Shown: positions 61,535-64,000 of the stretch, piece after piece
Layout of the letters: every line of letters begins with the position of its first letter
Position numbering within the stretch: the first letter of the stretch is position 1
Assembly: GCA_003149345.1 (NCBI GenBank)
Contig: QFWI01000011.1
Coordinates: forward strand, 186,001 to 250,000
Reading direction: 5' to 3'
Length of the DNA stretch: 64,000 bases
DNA from: Vampirovibrio chlorellavorus
GTDB lineage: Bacteria > Cyanobacteriota > Vampirovibrionia > Vampirovibrionales > Vampirovibrionaceae
Made by a program: the position numbers and the translations under genes
The notes under the pieces: generated by a model
Databases searched by the model: none
Seen by the model: only the letters and a program-made list of their open reading frames with translations
What the model was told of the DNA's origin: nothing

Positions 61535-62131
61535 CTACTTCAGGCGGGATTCGACCACGCTCCAGTTGATGTTGCGGAAGAAGGCCTCGATGTATTTGCC
61601 CCGCTCGGTGGCTTTGTAATCGCCCACGTAAGCGTGTTCCCATACATCCATAACCAGAATGGGGGTGAAGCCAGCGGGGTGGCCGTTCTCGTGATCGGTA
61701 ATCCAGAAGTTTTGCAGACGGCCAGTGATGGGGTCTTGGTACAACACCGCCCAGCCGATGCCACGCATGGCGCCAGTGGCTTTGAAATCAGCCACCCAGG
61801 CATCCACGCTGCCAAAGTACTCTTTCAAGGCTTCGGCCAGCTTGCCGCTGGTGGGGGCAGGGCCACCGTTGCCCACCATGTTTTCAAAGTAGTATTCGTG
61901 CAAGCGGATACCGTCGTATTCAAAGGCCAAGCGGCGACGAATTTCGTTGTACTCCGGGGTGCCGACTTTTCCGGCTTCCCGCATTTCGGCCAGCTTGTCG
62001 TTGAGGGTGTTGGTGTTGGTGACGTAGCCTTTATACAGGGCGTAGTGGGTTTCCAGCTGCTCAGCGGAAATACCGTCCAATTGCAAATTGTAAGTTTGAG
62101 CCTCATAAGGCTTCACTTGGGTGGCGGGCAT
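61535..62131 (-). CDS. sod: Fe/Mn-family superoxide dismutase
   Basis: A 198-residue enzyme that dismutes superoxide. Expected metal ligands are H29 (LETHYALYKGYV), H78 (RLHEYYFEN), D162 and H166 (MDVWEHAY). The N-terminal helix reads HYALYKGYV instead of the classic HYGKHHQxYV, so the second-shell His of E. coli SodB is missing and one residue is deleted; this subgroup occurs in other bacteria. ATG 62131 has AGAGGAGG eight bases upstream. No signal peptide, so cytoplasmic. Monocistronic. Confidence 0.9.
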   Translation of the reverse strand: MPATQVKPYEAQTYNLQLDGISAEQLETHYALYKGYVTNTNTLNDKLAEMREAGKVGTPEYNEIRRRLAFEYDGIRLHEYYFENMVGNGGPAPTSGKLAEALKEYFGSVDAWVADFKATGAMRGIGWAVLYQDPITGRLQNFWITDHENGHPAGFTPILVMDVWEHAYVGDYKATERGKYIEAFFRNINWSVVESRLK

Positions 62132-62282
62132 AATGGGCCTCCTCTTTTTATGACAGTTGAGATTATACGGAAAATCAAACCCGAACAATTGGGCTCAATA
62201 TACCACAAATAGGCGGCCCTGTCCCTGCGCCCAATCAGGCTTTAAACCCTGAAGGGCACTCTAAAAGAGTTGCTGAGCGGAC

Positions 62283-63155
62283 TTATACGGACGCCTGCGC
62301 CTGTCGATATAAAAACAGGGTGTTGGCCATGAGGGTGGTAATGGTCATTGGGCCTACGCCGCCGGGCACCGGGGTAATGAAGCCCGCTTGTTGGCTGGCG
62401 CTGGCAAAGTCCACATCGCCAACCAGTTTGCCATCCAGGCGATTAATGCCCACATCAATGACGGCAGCCCCCGGTTTGATGAAATCGGCGGTCACCAGGT
62501 TGGGCACACCCACGGCGGCCACCAAAATATCGGCCTCCCGGCAAACAGCGGCTAAATTGGCGGTTTTGCTGTGGCAGTAGGTTACCGTGGCGTTCTCTTG
62601 CAGCAATAACAAGCCCATGGGTTTTCCCACGATATTAGAACGCCCCAGCACCACGGCGTTTTTACCGGCTAGCGGCACGTTATAGGCTTTCAACAGGGTC
62701 ATCACCCCCGCCGGGGTGCAGGGCTTGCAGGCGGATGGGTCGCCGCCCATCAACAGGCCCATATTCAGGGGATGCAATCCATCCACATCCTTTTTGGGGT
62801 CAATGGCCCGGATAATAGACAGGGTATCGATGTGCCTGGGCAGGGGCAGTTGCACTAAAATACCGTGGACGCTGGCGTCTTGATTCAAACGGTCGATTAC
62901 GGCCAGCAGTTCCGATTGAGTGGTTTCAGCAGGGTAGGTCAATAACTCGGACAGCATGCCGATTTTTTGCGCGGTTTTGGCCTTTTTGCCGACATAGACC
63001 TGACTGGCCGGGTCATCGCCCACCAGAACCACCACCAACTTGGGCAGCAGGGCCCCTTGCGCCTTGAGTTGGGCCAATTCCCCGGACAGGGAATCCAGCA
63101 AATTCCGGGAAGTCAGTTTTCCGTCCAGAATATAAGCGGTGGCAGGCGAGGTCAT
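62283..63155 (-). CDS. folD: bifunctional methylenetetrahydrofolate dehydrogenase/cyclohydrolase
   Basis: A 290-residue FolD that interconverts 5,10-methylene- and 10-formyl-THF. YVGKKAK (Y54, K58), [22 protein letters not shown], the NADP block [18 protein letters not shown] and the end [18 protein letters not shown] are typical. ATG 63155 has AAGGAG nine bases upstream. Downstream of the symporter gene on the same strand; a terminator lies between. Confidence 0.96.
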   Translation of the reverse strand: MTSPATAYILDGKLTSRNLLDSLSGELAQLKAQGALLPKLVVVLVGDDPASQVYVGKKAKTAQKIGMLSELLTYPAETTQSELLAVIDRLNQDASVHGILVQLPLPRHIDTLSIIRAIDPKKDVDGLHPLNMGLLMGGDPSACKPCTPAGVMTLLKAYNVPLAGKNAVVLGRSNIVGKPMGLLLLQENATVTYCHSKTANLAAVCREADILVAAVGVPNLVTADFIKPGAAVIDVGINRLDGKLVGDVDFASASQQAGFITPVPGGVGPMTITTLMANTLFLYRQAQASV

Positions 63156-63239
63156 TGGATACGCTCCTTGGGCTTTGGGCAAACTGGGTTCATTGTCTCC
63201 TGAAGCCAAGCGTGAGACAAGACATGCCCCTTAAAAACG

Positions 63240-63269
63240 AAAAAGGATGACCACTGGATCATCCTTTTT
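63240..63269 (-). terminator. terminator after the symporter gene
   Basis: AAAAAGGATGA (63240-63250) pairs perfectly with TCATCCTTTTT (63259-63269). Strong in both orientations; it ends the minus-strand symporter transcript before folD. Confidence 0.85.
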
Positions 63270-63294
63270 CTAAATCAATGACCGAGAGCGACGT

Positions 63295-64000
63295 TTATAC
63301 CAGCAAAGGCGTCCGAATGGACTCGGTCACTGCCTCTTCTTCGAACACCTCATTTTCGGTGCCGAAAACGTCCATCTTCTCATCGTCAAACACGCCTTCC
63401 CAACGGGCCACCACGGCGGAGGCCACGCAGTTGCCCACCAGGTTAATCGAGGTGCGGCCCATATCCAGGAAGTGATCGATCCCCAGGATCACGGCTACCC
63501 CTTCCATGGGGAGGTTAAAGGCGCTGAGCGTGGCTGCCAGAACCACCAACGAAGCCTTGGGTACCGCCGCCACCCCTTTGGTGGTCAAGATCAGGGTGAG
63601 CAACATAACCAGCTGACTTTGCAGGCTCATTTCCACATGGGCCATTTGGGCCACGAACAAGGCGGCCAGGGCTACATAGAGCGTACTGCCATCCAGATTA
63701 AAGCTGTAGCCGGTGGGCATGACAAAGCTGACCACGTTTTTAGGCACCCCAAAGCGTTCCATCACTTCCATGGCCTTGGGCAAGGCGGATTCGCTGCTGG
63801 CGGTGGAGAAGGCCAACAGGAAGGGCTCTTTAATGGCTTTCATCAGGCGAAGGAAGGGGATTCGGGCGATGGCGCAAGCGGAACAAAGCACCAGCAGGAC
63901 AAAAATCCCCAGGGCAAAATATAAAGCGCCGACCAGTTTGGCGTACACCAGCAAAATCTTGAGTCCGTTCGCGCCGACGGTGGCCGCAATGGCCGCCATC
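63295..64000 (-). CDS. dicarboxylate/amino-acid:cation symporter (partial, 5' end off window)
   Basis: About 235 C-terminal residues of a DAACS (GltP/DctA) family transporter. The serine-rich reentrant loop and following motif AFSTASSESALPKAMEVMERFGV, the NLDGST motif with MPTGYSFNLDGSTLY, and GIDHFLDMGRTSINLVGN near the C-terminus are signature parts of the substrate and cation sites. Takes up glutamate/aspartate or C4-dicarboxylates. The tail is acidic. The N-terminus lies beyond position 64000. Confidence 0.93.
   Translation of the reverse strand, partial: MAAIAATVGANGLKILLVYAKLVGALYFALGIFVLLVLCSACAIARIPFLRLMKAIKEPFLLAFSTASSESALPKAMEVMERFGVPKNVVSFVMPTGYSFNLDGSTLYVALAALFVAQMAHVEMSLQSQLVMLLTLILTTKGVAAVPKASLVVLAATLSAFNLPMEGVAVILGIDHFLDMGRTSINLVGNCVASAVVARWEGVFDDEKMDVFGTENEVFEEEAVTESIRTPLLV

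Overview
This is a chromosomal window of about 53% GC, estimated by eye, from a Gram-negative bacterium using the standard code: TAA, TAG and TGA all end clear genes. The envelope genes (Mla/Mce-type lipid transport, a TonB/TolA-like protein, MurA, UppS) indicate an outer membrane. A Ycf23/DUF561 protein, otherwise known mainly from cyanobacteria and plastids, an RpaA/RpaB-like response regulator and an MqnP-type prenyltransferase, with no photosynthesis gene in view, fit a non-photosynthetic relative of Cyanobacteria (Vampirovibrionia/Melainabacteria). That placement is inference; no 16S rRNA gene is present.

Layout. 1-3.8 kb: two tandem YkgJ-type cysteine-cluster genes, upp, a HEAGH-motif putative metallopeptidase, a HIT protein and rpsU. 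3.8-10 kb: an mlaD-mlaF-mlaE operon, an mqnP-like gene, and a divergent HtrA protease plus response regulator pair. 10-13.6 kb: rpsL-rpsG-fusA. 13.7-21.7 kb: accessory and metabolic genes separating fusA from tuf, namely a degenerate double cytidine-deaminase-fold protein, a class V aminotransferase overlapping serA, two possible small RNA units, a TonB-like gene, an asparaginase-like gene, a third YkgJ gene and a thiamine-binding-type protein. 21.7-32.1 kb: tRNA-Thr(UGU), tRNA-Tyr(GUA), tRNA-Thr(GGU), tuf and then S10/spc genes from rpsJ to rplR, where a terminator ends the run. 32.2-34.4 kb: minCDE. 34.7-46.3 kb: glutamate dehydrogenase, an RqcP-like gene, eno, hpf, small membrane proteins, a DUF58 and a DUF429-like gene, ychF, and tdh-kbl split by a HicBA-type toxin-antitoxin pair. 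46.4-54.1 kb: a GGDEF/HD-GYP protein, rpoZ, a TPR protein, ycf23, uppS and an ORF broken by an amber codon. 54.1-64 kb: RidA, several HTH regulators, a TrmB-like regulator, rplI, a 3-methyladenine glycosylase, murA, a protein with two RWYDQDP repeats, DUF309, a 177-nt inverted-repeat element, sod, folD and a partial dicarboxylate/glutamate symporter.

Most of the window is core translation, cell division, wall and central metabolism. The items most worth checking are the MerR-HicB/HicA pair inserted between tdh and kbl, the CDA-fold protein that keeps Zn ligands but not the catalytic Glu, the paired CACTCC-terminator units after serA, the long inverted repeat before sod, the tRNA-tuf-S10 arrangement lacking tRNA-Gly, and the amber-interrupted ORF.
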